A stretch of 64,000 bases of DNA, taken from contig NZ_JANJZK010000001.1 in NCBI RefSeq assembly GCF_024623185.1, positions 186,001-250,000 of the forward strand, written 5' to 3'. Source of the stretch: Anaerofustis stercorihominis. Its GTDB lineage: Bacteria > Bacillota > Clostridia > Eubacteriales > Anaerofustaceae. Below the pieces are notes generated by a model. That model was not told the origin of the DNA. It saw only the letters and a program-made list of their open reading frames with translations, and did no database searches. The position numbers and the translations under genes were made by a program. The number at the start of each line of letters is the position of its first letter. Position 1 is the stretch's first letter. This document shows positions 46,105 through 55,054 of this stretch, in pieces.

Positions 46105-47412
46105 ATGAATTATACGACACAGATGAATGCTGCCAGAAAAGGTATTGTTACAAAAGAAATGGAAATAGTTGCTAATAAGGAAAATATGGAAATAAGTAAA
46201 CTAATGAAACTTATGTCCGAAGGAAAGATAATCATTCCTTGTAATAAGCTTCATAAAAATATTGAGCCTAACGGTCTCGGTTCGATGTTAAAAACAAAAA
46301 TAAATGTGAACCTTGGTGTGTCCAGAGACTTTAAAGATATGGATATGGAAATAGAAAAAGTTAATAATGCAGTAAAAATGGGTGCAGAGTCAATAATGGA
46401 TTTATCTTCTTATGGAGATACGAGAAAATTTAGGAAACGTCTTACAAGTGAATGTCCCGCCATGATAGGTACCGTTCCGATTTATGATGCGGTAGTGTAT
46501 TATCATAAAGCGCTTATGAAGATAACAGCAAAAGAATGGCTGGATATTGTAAAAATGCATGCTGAAGACGGCGTTGACTTTATGACTATTCACTGCGGGA
46601 TTAATAAAGAAACTGTAAAAAAATTCAAGAAAAATAAAAGACTTACAAATATAGTTTCACGAGGAGGTTCTATTATTTTTGCATGGATGGAGATGACTGG
46701 AGAAGAAAATCCTTTTTATGAATATTATGATGAAATACTTGATATTTGTAATAAATATGATATAACAATGAGTTTAGGTGACGCTTGTCGTCCGGGTTCT
46801 ATTGCTGATGGTACGGATGCTTCCCAAATCGAAGAATTGATCACTTTGGGAGAGCTTACAAAAAGAGCATGGGAAAAAGACGTGCAGGTAATGATTGAAG
46901 GTCCCGGACATATGCCTATAAACCAAATTGCAGCTAATATGGAAATTCAAAAAACGCTATGCTACGGTGCTCCTTTTTATGTGCTCGGTCCAATAGTTAC
47001 GGATATTGCTCCGGGATATGATCATATAACTTCAGCTATCGGAGGAGCAATTGCTGCAACTCACGGTGCGTCTTTCCTTTGTTATGTTACTCCTGCAGAG
47101 CATTTAAGGCTTCCTAACTTAGATGATGTAAAAGAAGGTATTATAGCGACTAAAATTGCCGCACATGCTGCGGATATTGCAAAGGGTATAGATGGAGCAT
47201 GTAACTGGGATAATAAAATGAGTTTGGCAAGGAAAGAGCTTGACTGGAAAAAGATGTTTGAACTTTGTATCGATCCCGAGAAAGCAAGAAGATACAGAGA
47301 AGAAGCAAAACCTGAAAAAGAAGATACGTGCTCAATGTGTGGTAATTTCTGTGCAGTAAAAAACACCAATAGAATTTTAGATGGGGAAATAGTTAGTATT
47401 TTTGATGAATAA
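46105..47412 (+). CDS. thiC: Phosphomethylpyrimidine synthase ThiC
   Basis: A 435-residue radical SAM enzyme that rearranges aminoimidazole ribotide into the thiamine pyrimidine HMP-P. Active-site stretches include [19 protein letters not shown], the zinc-site region [14 protein letters not shown] and the C-terminal cluster motif CSMCGNFC (Cys-x2-Cys-x4-Cys). It is shorter than proteobacterial ThiC, as usual in clostridia. The start at 46105 follows AAGGAG; the open frame from 46081 lies in the terminator region. Together with thiSFGHE it supplies both halves of thiamine; ThiD is not in the window. Confidence 0.97.
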   Translation: MNYTTQMNAARKGIVTKEMEIVANKENMEISKLMKLMSEGKIIIPCNKLHKNIEPNGLGSMLKTKINVNLGVSRDFKDMDMEIEKVNNAVKMGAESIMDLSSYGDTRKFRKRLTSECPAMIGTVPIYDAVVYYHKALMKITAKEWLDIVKMHAEDGVDFMTIHCGINKETVKKFKKNKRLTNIVSRGGSIIFAWMEMTGEENPFYEYYDEILDICNKYDITMSLGDACRPGSIADGTDASQIEELITLGELTKRAWEKDVQVMIEGPGHMPINQIAANMEIQKTLCYGAPFYVLGPIVTDIAPGYDHITSAIGGAIAATHGASFLCYVTPAEHLRLPNLDDVKEGIIATKIAAHAADIAKGIDGACNWDNKMSLARKELDWKKMFELCIDPEKARRYREEAKPEKEDTCSMCGNFCAVKNTNRILDGEIVSIFDE

Positions 47413-47538
47413 AACTCCGAACTTTTTAGATATAAAAAGTATCAAAAATCTCCGTTAAAGCTGTGGGGGATACATAGTTTAATTATTTCAAAAATTTTTA
47501 TTCAAAATTTTTGAAATAACGGCTATCGTCATCCTTGG
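47413..47538 (+). repeat. Folded dispersed repeat, copy 2 (after thiC)
   Basis: A perfect 16-bp stem, TTATTTCAAAAATTTT/AAAATTTTTGAAATAA (47483-47498/47504-47519, loop TATTC), is enclosed by CCGTTA/TAACGG (47452-47457/47517-47522). A smaller stem ACTTTTT/AAAAAGT lies at 47421-47440. The 3' part, from ATTTTTGAAA to CCT (47507-47535), aligns without gaps with 11577-11605 (21 of 29 identical), and ATCAAAAATCT-CCGT on the 5' side matches 11506-11532 in the same order. Stem sequences differ between copies but pairing is kept. Confidence 0.65.
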
Positions 47539-47555
47539 TTTAATAATCAAGAAAT

Positions 47556-47587
47556 AAAAAAGACAGTTTAAAACTGCCTTTTTTTAT
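47556..47587 (-). terminator. Bidirectional terminator between thiC and metQ
   Basis: AAAAAAG-A-CAGTTT / AAACTG-C-CTTTTTTT with one mismatch. Confidence 0.78.
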
Positions 47588-47594
47588 TTTTATT

Positions 47595-48410
47595 TTATTC
47601 AAATATTGAAACTACGCTTCCTTCGTATTTACCGTCGATAAATTTCTTTACGTTGTCTGATTGAAGTACTTTTAATAATTCTTTTGTCTTATCTGTATTT
47701 TCATTTCCTTCTTTTACACAGATGATATTTGCATATGTTTTAGCTGCTTCACTATCAGCAGTTTCGATTGCAAGAGCGTCTTTCTTAACGCTTAATCCTG
47801 CTTCCATAGCATAGTTACCGTTGATGACTGCAAAATCTACGTCTTGTAAACTCTTTGGAATTTGTGCTGCTTCAAGTTCTTGAATTTTTACATTCTTAGG
47901 ATTTTTTTCAATATCCTTTGCTGTAGCATTTAGACCCGCACCTTTTTTAAGTGTAATAATACCATTTTTTTCAAGAAGGAGTAGGGCTCTTGCTTCATTT
48001 GTAGTATCATTAGGAACTGCTATAGTTGCTTTATCAGGAATGTTTTTTATGTCTTTTGATTTACCTGCGTAAATCCCAAGAGGTTCATAGTGAACTGTTC
48101 CTACAGATACAAGCTTTGTTCCCTGTTCTTCATTGAATGAATCCATGTATGGTTTATGTTGGAAGAAGTTTGCATCTAAAGTGCCGTCATCAACAACTTT
48201 GTTAGGCTGTACATAATCTGTAAATTCCGTAACTTCCAATGTATAACCATCTTTTTGTAAATCTTCTTTTACTGCATTTAAAATTTCCGCATGCGGTACT
48301 GCCGTTGCACCAACTTTAATAACTTTGTCATCAGAACTGCTGCTTCCGCAGCCTGAAAGTAAACCTACGGCTAAAATTCCGCTTAATAATACTGCTAATA
48401 CTTTTTTCAT
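47595..48410 (-). CDS. metQ: Methionine-binding lipoprotein MetQ
   Basis: A 271-residue substrate-binding lipoprotein of the NlpA family. The lipobox LLSGC places the lipidated Cys at residue 21, followed by a Ser-rich linker. Family motifs are KVGATAVPHAEIL, FTDYVQPN, DANFFQHKPYM and VPNDTTNEARALLLL. It delivers methionine to MetI/MetN, encoded just upstream on the same strand. D-methionine or other small ligands are possible for this family. Confidence 0.93.
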   Translation of the reverse strand: MKKVLAVLLSGILAVGLLSGCGSSSSDDKVIKVGATAVPHAEILNAVKEDLQKDGYTLEVTEFTDYVQPNKVVDDGTLDANFFQHKPYMDSFNEEQGTKLVSVGTVHYEPLGIYAGKSKDIKNIPDKATIAVPNDTTNEARALLLLEKNGIITLKKGAGLNATAKDIEKNPKNVKIQELEAAQIPKSLQDVDFAVINGNYAMEAGLSVKKDALAIETADSEAAKTYANIICVKEGNENTDKTKELLKVLQSDNVKKFIDGKYEGSVVSIFE

Positions 48411-48439
48411 AATTTTTTTCTCCTCATATGTATTTTTTA

Positions 48440-49099
48440 TTATATTCTTTTATCAATCTTCGCCGCAATTTTTGTTCCTATTGCCTGAAGAATTTGAACG
48501 ATTAAAACCAGTAATATTACCGTGACAATCATTATATTTGATTGATATCTGTAATATCCGTATCTTATTGCTATATCACCGAGACCTCCGCCTCCGACAA
48601 ATCCGGCGAGGGCTGAATACCCCAAAATTGTTGTTATTGAAATCGCAAACCCAACCATGAGTGACGGCATTGATTCCGTAATCATAACTTTACTTACTAT
48701 TTGATAAGGAGATGCGCCCATAGAAAGCGAGGCTTCAATGACCCCTCTATCGACCTCCTTAAGTGATGATTCAACCATTCTTGCTATAAAAGGAGCTGCG
48801 CCTATTACCAGCGGGACGATAGTAGCAGTTGAACCTATTGTTGTGCCTACTATTAATCTTGTAAGTGGAATGACCAAAACAAGTAATATAAGGAACGGAA
48901 CGCTTCTTAAAACATTTGTTAGTATATCAAGCACCTTAAATAGTATTTTATTTTCTTTTATCCCGTCCTTAGCACTTGTTACCAGTAATACCCCCATAGG
49001 TAACCCTATTATGTAAGCAATAACCGTAGATACTATAGTCATATATAAAGTTTGGAGTATTCCTACACCAACCATTTGCCATTCTGAACCAGTTAACAT
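48440..49099 (-). CDS. metI: Methionine ABC transporter permease MetI
   Basis: A 219-residue permease with five predicted membrane helices and the EAA-type loop VIEASLSMGASPYQIVSKVM near residue 140-160, where the ATPase docks. The N-terminus GVGILQTLYMTIVST is typical of MetI. It lies one base after metN and 29 bases before metQ. Confidence 0.94.
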   Translation of the reverse strand: MLTGSEWQMVGVGILQTLYMTIVSTVIAYIIGLPMGVLLVTSAKDGIKENKILFKVLDILTNVLRSVPFLILLVLVIPLTRLIVGTTIGSTATIVPLVIGAAPFIARMVESSLKEVDRGVIEASLSMGASPYQIVSKVMITESMPSLMVGFAISITTILGYSALAGFVGGGGLGDIAIRYGYYRYQSNIMIVTVILLVLIVQILQAIGTKIAAKIDKRI

Positions 49100-49100
49100 A

Positions 49101-50138
49101 TTATTCCTCCACCCTTTCTACTACAAGATTTTTTTCATTTAAATAATTCATTACCTTTTCTCTGTCTTCTTTATCCTTTGGGATTTCTATTACTAACTGT
49201 CCCAATGCTTTTCCCTCAATATCTTTGACATTAGCGTAAAGGATAGAAACTTTTACACCTAGATCCAATATCATATTTGATATTATTGGTTCATGGGTCG
49301 TGCTTCCGTCGAATACTATTCTAAGAGAATTTGTCTTTATATCGGGGCTCATGTTTTTACTGTCAGGATTTATTGTGTTTCTAGCCCAGTTACTCTTAGG
49401 ATGAGTAAATATATCTTCAACCGTTCCTGTTTCTGTAATCCTTGAATTTTCGATTACCGCAACGTGAGTACATATTTCTTCAACAACACTCATTTCATGA
49501 GTGATTATCACTATAGTTATCCCAAGTTTTTGATTTATATCTTTAAGAAGTTCCAGTATCGAAGATGTGGTATTAGGGTCAAGAGCCGATGTAGCTTCAT
49601 CACAAAGCAGTACGCTTGGATTTGATGCGAGTGCTCTCGCTATTGCCACTCTTTGTTTCTGCCCTCCGCTTAACTGTGCGGGATATGCATTTTCCTTTTC
49701 CGTAAGTCCTACTATATTTAATAGTTCCAATGCCCTTTTCTGTGCTTCTTCTTTTTTAGTGCCTATTATTTCAAGAGGGAACATTACATTCTTGATCACG
49801 GTTTCCTGCATAAGAAGGTTAAACTGCTGGAATATCATTCCTATTGAATGCCTTACATCTCTAAGCTCTTTGTCGTTTAGTTTTGATAGATCTTTATTTG
49901 AAATAAGGACTCTTCCCTTTGTAGGTTTTTCCAGATAGTTTATACATCTGACAAGAGTACTTTTACCTGCACCGCTCATACCTATTATCCCATAAATCTC
50001 TCCCTTATTTATTTCAAGATTTATATCCTTAAGAGCGTTTACTTCTCCGTCTTTGGAATAAAAAGTTTTATATAAGTTTTCAATTTTTATAATCGGATAA
50101 TTCTCATTATTTAAATCCATAACAGCATCATTCCTCAT
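49101..50138 (-). CDS. metN: Methionine ABC transporter ATP-binding protein MetN
   Basis: A 345-residue ATPase with Walker A GMSGAGKST, signature LSGGQKQRVAIARAL, Walker B VLLCDEATSALD and H-loop ITHE. The C-terminal NIL domain (about 265-345) is the regulatory methionine-binding site that inhibits transport when methionine is abundant. The ATG at 50138 or the one six codons on could be used; neither has a strong ribosome binding site. No S-box or T-box is visible in the 280 bases upstream. Confidence 0.94.
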   Translation of the reverse strand: MRNDAVMDLNNENYPIIKIENLYKTFYSKDGEVNALKDINLEINKGEIYGIIGMSGAGKSTLVRCINYLEKPTKGRVLISNKDLSKLNDKELRDVRHSIGMIFQQFNLLMQETVIKNVMFPLEIIGTKKEEAQKRALELLNIVGLTEKENAYPAQLSGGQKQRVAIARALASNPSVLLCDEATSALDPNTTSSILELLKDINQKLGITIVIITHEMSVVEEICTHVAVIENSRITETGTVEDIFTHPKSNWARNTINPDSKNMSPDIKTNSLRIVFDGSTTHEPIISNMILDLGVKVSILYANVKDIEGKALGQLVIEIPKDKEDREKVMNYLNEKNLVVERVEE

Positions 50139-50370
50139 TTTCTTATTAATTTTTAAACGTTAAATAATATTATAGCATAAGTTTATAATTTTTTTAACTG
50201 ATTATTTATTCCGTAGACGTTTAAATATCTATAAATCAACAAACAAAAAACTTTTTATTTGAATTTGATTTTTTTTAGTATATCATATATTTTCATTATT
50301 CGTTAATTCTATTTCTTTATATCTTGATATAGCTAAAAGTTATATATCTTTTATAGTATTAATGTTTGAT

Positions 50371-50408
50371 TAAATAAAAAAAGCTTTCATTATAAAGAAA
50401 GCTTTTAA
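50371..50408 (-). terminator. Aconitase terminator
   Basis: AAAAGCTTTC-ATTATAAA-GAAAGCTTTT with a T-run on the minus strand. Confidence 0.85.
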
Positions 50409-50421
50409 ATTTACAAAAAAT

Positions 50422-52338
50422 TTATTTGTTTTTGAGATAATTTATTAATCCGCCGTTTTTAAGTAACATTCTTTCTCTGTCGGAAACTTCTAATTTTAAT
50501 TTATATTCTTTATTCTTTGTTTCGTTTTTCACGATTATCTCGTCTCCGTCAAGTTGTTTGAGCATATCTTTTGCACTTAATATATCGTCAATATCTATAT
50601 TATCATAATCTGCTTCATCAGTAAATGTTAATGGAACAATACCGTTATTGATCAGATTATTTTTATGAATCCTCGCAAAAGATTTTGTTATAACGACTTT
50701 TACTCCGAGATATAAAGGTGCAAGTGCCGCATGTTCTCTGCTTGAACCTTGTCCGTAGTTATCGCCTGCAACTATTATTGAACCTTTTTCTTCTGCTTTT
50801 GCTTTTTTAGAGAAATTTTCGTCTACAGGTCTTAAACAAAATTCACTTAAGTATTCTATGTTAGATCTGAAAGGAAGCAGTTTTGCGTTTGAAGGCATGA
50901 TATCATCTGTTGTTATATTGTCTTCAAGTTTTGTTACGACTTTTAAATCAAAATTATTATATATCACACTTGCTTTAGGGAAAGGCTTAATGTTCGGTCC
51001 TTTTACGCTTACTTTGTTTTTATCAGGTTTAGGCATAATGAACATATTGTCATTGATTATATATTCATTTGGTTCTTCAACGACAAAATCAATTTTTCCG
51101 TAAGGATCGGCTATTTCGCCTTTTATTGCAGAATATGCAGCTACTTCTGGAGATACCAAATATACATTTGCATCAACAGTTCCGCTTCTTCCCTTGAAGT
51201 TTCTGTTGAATGTTCTAAGCGATACTCCGCCTGAGTTTGGACTTTGACCCATACCTATACACGGACCGCATCCGCATTCCAGTATCCTGGCTCCGGCATT
51301 TATTAAATCGGAAAGACCTCCGTCCCTTGAGAGCATGTCAAGAACTTGTCTTGAACCCGGTGCTATAGTGAGAGATACATTGTCTGCGATAGTCTTTCCT
51401 TTTAATATTTTAGCTGCTGTCATCAAATCTTCATATGAAGAATTCGTACAGCTTCCTATCGATACTTGAGTGATCTTTGTTCCTTCAAGTTCTTTTACAT
51501 CTTTTACATTATCGGGAGAATGAGGACATGCTGCAAGAGGTTTTAACTCGCTTAGGTTGATTTCAAGATCTTCATCATATATACATCCTTCGTCTGCTCT
51601 TAGTTCCTTAAAGTCATCTTCTCTTCCTTGTGCTTTAAAAAATTTTAAAGTTTCGCTGTCAGAAGGGAATATAGATGTTGTTGCGCCCAGTTCGGCACCC
51701 ATGTTTGTGATGGAACCTCTTTGTGAAACAGTTAATGATTTAACCCCTTCTCCGTAATACTCAATTACTTTGCCTACTCCGCCTTTTACGGAAAGTCGTC
51801 TGAGTACTTCCAAAATAACGTCTTTTGCGCTTACGCCGTTACCCAGTTTACCTGTTAGTTTTACACCTACGACTTTAGGCATAGTAAGGTAATATTCACT
51901 TCCTGCCATTGCAGCCGCAATGTCAAGTCCGCCTGCTCCTATAGCAATCATACCGACGCCTCCGCATGTAGGGGTATGAGAATCCGAACCGAGTAACGTT
52001 TCTCCTGGCATGGAAAATCTCTCCAAGTTTAGTCTATGACAAATCCCGTTTCCCGGACGAGAGTATATAACTCCTATTTTATCCGTAACTGTTTGTATGT
52101 AAATATGGTCATCCATGTTTTCAGGACCGGTTTGAAGCATATTGTGATCGATATATGCAACAGATCTCTTTGTTTTTACTTTATCTTCACTTATGGCTTC
52201 ATATTGTAAATAAGCCATAGTTCCCGTTGAATCCTGAGTCAGTGTATTATCGATTTTAATGGCAATCCCTTCTCCCGGTGTCATTTCACCGCTGACAAGA
52301 TGATTTTCTAATATCTTATAAGTAAGTGTTTTTTTCAT
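50422..52338 (-). CDS. Aconitate hydratase, short (Aquifex-type) form
   Basis: A 638-residue [4Fe-4S] enzyme interconverting citrate and isocitrate. Cluster cysteines lie in SIGSCTNSSYEDL and ILECGCGPCIGMGQSP. The swivel domain at the C-terminus shows GDNYGQGSSREHAALAPLYLGVKVVITKSFARIH broken into two conserved parts. It is shorter than AcnA/AcnB (about 850-900 residues) and fits the TIGR01342-type aconitases of anaerobes. Citrate synthase and isocitrate dehydrogenase are not nearby, so it may serve glutamate synthesis in an incomplete cycle. AAGGAGAT precedes the ATG. Confidence 0.92.
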   Translation of the reverse strand: MKKTLTYKILENHLVSGEMTPGEGIAIKIDNTLTQDSTGTMAYLQYEAISEDKVKTKRSVAYIDHNMLQTGPENMDDHIYIQTVTDKIGVIYSRPGNGICHRLNLERFSMPGETLLGSDSHTPTCGGVGMIAIGAGGLDIAAAMAGSEYYLTMPKVVGVKLTGKLGNGVSAKDVILEVLRRLSVKGGVGKVIEYYGEGVKSLTVSQRGSITNMGAELGATTSIFPSDSETLKFFKAQGREDDFKELRADEGCIYDEDLEINLSELKPLAACPHSPDNVKDVKELEGTKITQVSIGSCTNSSYEDLMTAAKILKGKTIADNVSLTIAPGSRQVLDMLSRDGGLSDLINAGARILECGCGPCIGMGQSPNSGGVSLRTFNRNFKGRSGTVDANVYLVSPEVAAYSAIKGEIADPYGKIDFVVEEPNEYIINDNMFIMPKPDKNKVSVKGPNIKPFPKASVIYNNFDLKVVTKLEDNITTDDIMPSNAKLLPFRSNIEYLSEFCLRPVDENFSKKAKAEEKGSIIVAGDNYGQGSSREHAALAPLYLGVKVVITKSFARIHKNNLINNGIVPLTFTDEADYDNIDIDDILSAKDMLKQLDGDEIIVKNETKNKEYKLKLEVSDRERMLLKNGGLINYLKNK

Positions 52339-52474
52339 ATACTTATCTCCTTATATTTTCATTTAGATAATACTATCAGAAAAGTTTAGAATTTTCAATA
52401 AATATAGAATATATAATTATTAAAAAGAATAATTATGCAAATAGTTTGTTTTTTGTATAAATTTGTTATAATCT
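52339..52474. other. AT-rich spacer upstream of aconitase
   Basis: No reading frame is supported. A TATAAT (52467-52472) on the plus strand lies directly before the hairpin at 52475; its -35 box is poor. Confidence 0.4.
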
Positions 52475-52553
52475 AAAAAGAACCTCCGGTTTCGGAAGTT
52501 CCTTTTAGCGACTCACTTATAGCAAATTATGTTTGAAAAGATTGATTTGTTGC
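52475..52553 (-). ncRNA. Candidate small RNA with its own promoter and terminator
   Basis: On the minus strand TTGACT (52583-52588), exactly 17 bases, TATACT (52560-52565) form a good promoter. About 50 bases after the expected start, GGAACTTCCG-AAAC-CGGAGGTTC followed by TTTTT (52475-52506) is a strong terminator. The transcript would be about 80 nt and contains no reading frame. The region carries a TATAAGTGAGTCGC block just before the terminator. The layout recalls antitoxin RNAs of type I toxin-antitoxin loci, but no toxin peptide is visible opposite. Confidence 0.5.
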
Positions 52554-52559
52554 AAGTTT

Positions 52560-52588
52560 AGTATATCAAAGATAAAAAAATAAGTCAA
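52560..52588 (-). promoter_or_regulatory. Promoter of the candidate small RNA
   Basis: TTGACT, 17-bp spacer, TATACT on the minus strand. The nearest minus-strand gene start (aconitase) lies 220 bases on, behind the terminator. Confidence 0.6.
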
Positions 52589-52695
52589 CAATAACTATAT
52601 CATTTATAACTATACCATCTATAAAGTACTTATATTTTAAATGAGTTTTGTATAGAATAGTTAATATAAATATAAAACAAAGGAAAGTGATTAGT

Positions 52696-52899
52696 ATGGT
52701 TTATTTAAATTTAAAGTATCTGCTGGAAAAGAACGATAGGAGTAAATATTGGCTTGTTAAAACAATTAACAGTAATTATGACACTGTGAATAAATTGGTA
52801 AAGAATGAAACTACTAAAATATCATTTGATATGATTGACAGATTATTGAATGCTTTCGATTGTGATATGAATACTTTATTTATTAAAGATGACAAGTAA
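52696..52899 (+). CDS. Small Cro/C1-type helix-turn-helix protein
   Basis: A 67-residue XRE-type regulator: NLKYLLEKNDRSKYWLVKTINSNYDTVNKLVKNE is the helix-turn-helix, and FDMIDRLLNAFDCDMNTLF is the typical end of YozG/HTH_26-type proteins. The start at 52696 follows AAAGGAAAG; the frame is open from 52648 but without a binding site. It stands alone between the small RNA and a membrane protein and has its own terminator. Confidence 0.82.
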   Translation: MVYLNLKYLLEKNDRSKYWLVKTINSNYDTVNKLVKNETTKISFDMIDRLLNAFDCDMNTLFIKDDK

Positions 52900-52926
52900 A
52901 AAGCTCCTTATTTAAGGAGTTTTTTA
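52898..52926 (+). terminator. Terminator of the small XRE gene
   Basis: AAAAGCTCCTT-ATTT-AAGGAGTTTTTT. Confidence 0.82.
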
Positions 52927-53033
52927 TTTAGTACAATGGTTTTTGTTTGATATATAGTGTTTTATTTATTATAACTTGACATGGATTTTTTTTATATGTC
53001 ATAATAAATCAAATAAAAATTAAGGATATTGAT

Positions 53034-53720
53034 ATGGAAGAGATAAAGCAAAAAGGTTTTTTATATTTAATAGGAAGTTTACTATTAATGATTTTATCCG
53101 TAATTTTATTTAGATATTTGTGGGTACCATTATTATTAGTTTTATTCATCTATAATAAAAAAATTGACAGCGATAAGAATGAGAAGAAAAAAGTTCTTAT
53201 AATTGGATTTATTATTTTCTTTATTTCATTTTTATCTTTTATTTTTGTTCCTTCAAATCCTGTTAGACCTGAGAAAATTAATATCTCATGTAAAAGTTAT
53301 AATATGGATATTAATTCTATTCAAGCTATAGATATTGAAGTTTTCCCGGATGATGCAAACATAAATAATTTAGAATATATTTCTGCCGATAAAAGTATAA
53401 TAAAAATAAATAAGGAAGACGGAAAAATAATAGTAAAATCTTTTAAGGAGGGAAAGTCAGATCTATATATAACAGATAGCGAAAGCGGTGTTAAAAGCAA
53501 TGTTATAACAGTTAGAGTGATTGATAAAAGAGCACAAGCCTTTAAAAAGAAAAAACAAAAATTAAAAAAGAATTCTAATAAAATAACTTATGTCTATATT
53601 TCTCGTACAGGAAGCAAATATCACTCAAACAAGTACTGCAGTCATATGAGAAAACCCAATAAAGTCGATATAAAGAAAGCTAAATCTACGGGATATACTC
53701 CTTGTAAAAAATGTTATTAA
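53034..53720 (+). CDS. Membrane protein with Big_2-like domain and Ada-like Cys/His tail
   Basis: A 228-residue protein. Two or three membrane helices occupy residues about 9-80. An extracytoplasmic bacterial Ig-like (Big_2-type) domain follows (about 90-160; AIDIEVFPDDANI ... ITVRVID). After a Lys-rich linker, the last 40 residues have the pattern TGSKYHSNKYCSHM ... GYTPCKKCY, a small metal-binding-like motif similar to the tail common in Firmicute surface and nuclease proteins and related to the Ada zinc domain. Function unknown. AAGGA precedes the ATG. Confidence 0.65.
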   Translation: MEEIKQKGFLYLIGSLLLMILSVILFRYLWVPLLLVLFIYNKKIDSDKNEKKKVLIIGFIIFFISFLSFIFVPSNPVRPEKINISCKSYNMDINSIQAIDIEVFPDDANINNLEYISADKSIIKINKEDGKIIVKSFKEGKSDLYITDSESGVKSNVITVRVIDKRAQAFKKKKQKLKKNSNKITYVYISRTGSKYHSNKYCSHMRKPNKVDIKKAKSTGYTPCKKCY

Positions 53721-53777
53721 GTATTAGGCATTTTAAAAATAAAAGAGTATAATTAATAAAAAATATTGGAGTAAAAT

Positions 53778-54623
53778 ATGGAAAAGTATAAATTAAATAA
53801 CGGTATATACATAGATAAAATAGGTTTCGGAACATACAAGGCGGGAAACGGTGATTATGTCCCTACTTTAATTAATGCTATTAATTCCGGATACAGACAT
53901 TTCGATACTGCTTCTTTTTATAATAATGAAGATTTGATTAAAGAGGCAATATCTAAGTCGAATGTTAAAAGAGAAGATTTATTTTTATCATCAAAAGTTT
54001 GGAAGACTGAAATGGGATATGATAATACCATTAAATCATTTGAAAGATCGCTTAAAAATTTGGGAACGGATTATCTTGATATGTATCTAATTCATTGGCC
54101 GAAGAATGATTTAAAAAATAATAATTGGGAAAAGATTGATTTGGAAACGTGGAGAGCTTTAGAAACTCTTTATAAAGACGGAAGGGTAAGATCCATTGGT
54201 GTCAGCAATTTTCTTCCTCATCACTTGAGCAATATTTTAGATAACTGTGAAATCAAACCTATGGTAGATCAGCTTGAGATACATCCGGGATATATTCAAA
54301 AGGCTGCCATTGATTTTCTAAAAGATAACGATATCTTACCTCAAGCCTGGTCGCCCATAGGGAGGGCAAGGGTATTAAAAGAAGAAAGACTTATTGAGCT
54401 TTCAAAGAAATATAATAAATCCGTAGCTCAAATTTGTATAAGATTTATTTTACAGTTGGGTGTTCAGCCTCTTCCAAAGTCTTCGTCAATAGAAAGAATG
54501 AAAGAAAATATGGATGTTTTTGATTTTGAAATTTCTAAAGAAGACGAATATGAATTGATGTGCCTTCCTCAAATCGGTTGGTCAGGTGAACATCCCGACA
54601 GAGAAAGAGTATATTTTGATTAA
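53778..54623 (+). CDS. Aldo/keto reductase
   Basis: A 281-residue NADPH-dependent oxidoreductase of the AKR5-like group. The catalytic tetrad is visible: Asp in HFDTASFYNNE, Tyr in the same stretch, Lys in SSKVWKTE and His in YLIHWPKND. Coenzyme-binding SNFLP, QLEIHPG and LPKSSSIERMKENM follow in the normal order. The substrate cannot be predicted. GGAG precedes the ATG; the next gene follows after 41 bases. Confidence 0.93.
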   Translation: MEKYKLNNGIYIDKIGFGTYKAGNGDYVPTLINAINSGYRHFDTASFYNNEDLIKEAISKSNVKREDLFLSSKVWKTEMGYDNTIKSFERSLKNLGTDYLDMYLIHWPKNDLKNNNWEKIDLETWRALETLYKDGRVRSIGVSNFLPHHLSNILDNCEIKPMVDQLEIHPGYIQKAAIDFLKDNDILPQAWSPIGRARVLKEERLIELSKKYNKSVAQICIRFILQLGVQPLPKSSSIERMKENMDVFDFEISKEDEYELMCLPQIGWSGEHPDRERVYFD

Positions 54624-54664
54624 GTATTTATTTTTAATAAATTATTATTTACAAGGAGAATGTC

Positions 54665-55045
54665 ATGGAATTTAAACTTATATTAGCAATTATTACAATA
54701 ACACTAGCATTAGTATTTTATACTATAGGAGTTTTTTCTGAGAGGAAAGCAAAGATATTAAAACCGGTTCATGTTGTTTTTTTTCTTTTGGGACTTGTAT
54801 GTGATACTACGGGAACGACTATTATGTCTTTTATTGCAAAAGCAAACAGCAGCAGCTTCGGTATTCATGGCATAACCGGTCTGATAGCAATACTTCTTAT
54901 GTTATTCCATGCAATATGGGCTATCATTGTCCTTAGGAAAAACAATGAAGAAATGCAGAAAAATTTTCATAAATTCAGTATAGTTGTATGGCTTATATGG
55001 CTTATACCTTATTTTATTGGTATGTTTATGGGAATGAATATATAG
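54665..55045 (+). CDS. HsmA/TIGR03987-family small membrane protein
   Basis: A 126-residue protein with four predicted membrane helices (about 4-24, 34-56, 70-92, 105-124) and conserved GLVCDTTGTTIM and HAIWAI segments. It fits the TIGR03987 family, whose function is unknown. AAGGAG precedes the start; it lies 9 bases before the glycosylase gene and is likely co-transcribed with it. Confidence 0.78.
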   Translation: MEFKLILAIITITLALVFYTIGVFSERKAKILKPVHVVFFLLGLVCDTTGTTIMSFIAKANSSSFGIHGITGLIAILLMLFHAIWAIIVLRKNNEEMQKNFHKFSIVVWLIWLIPYFIGMFMGMNI

Positions 55046-55054
55046 GAGTTTTGT

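Noticed and set aside
50139-50421. SAM riboswitch or T-box upstream of metN
   Set aside because: The AT-rich region has no S-box core or T-box motif on the minus strand; only a TATAAT and scattered ACGTTTAAA copies.
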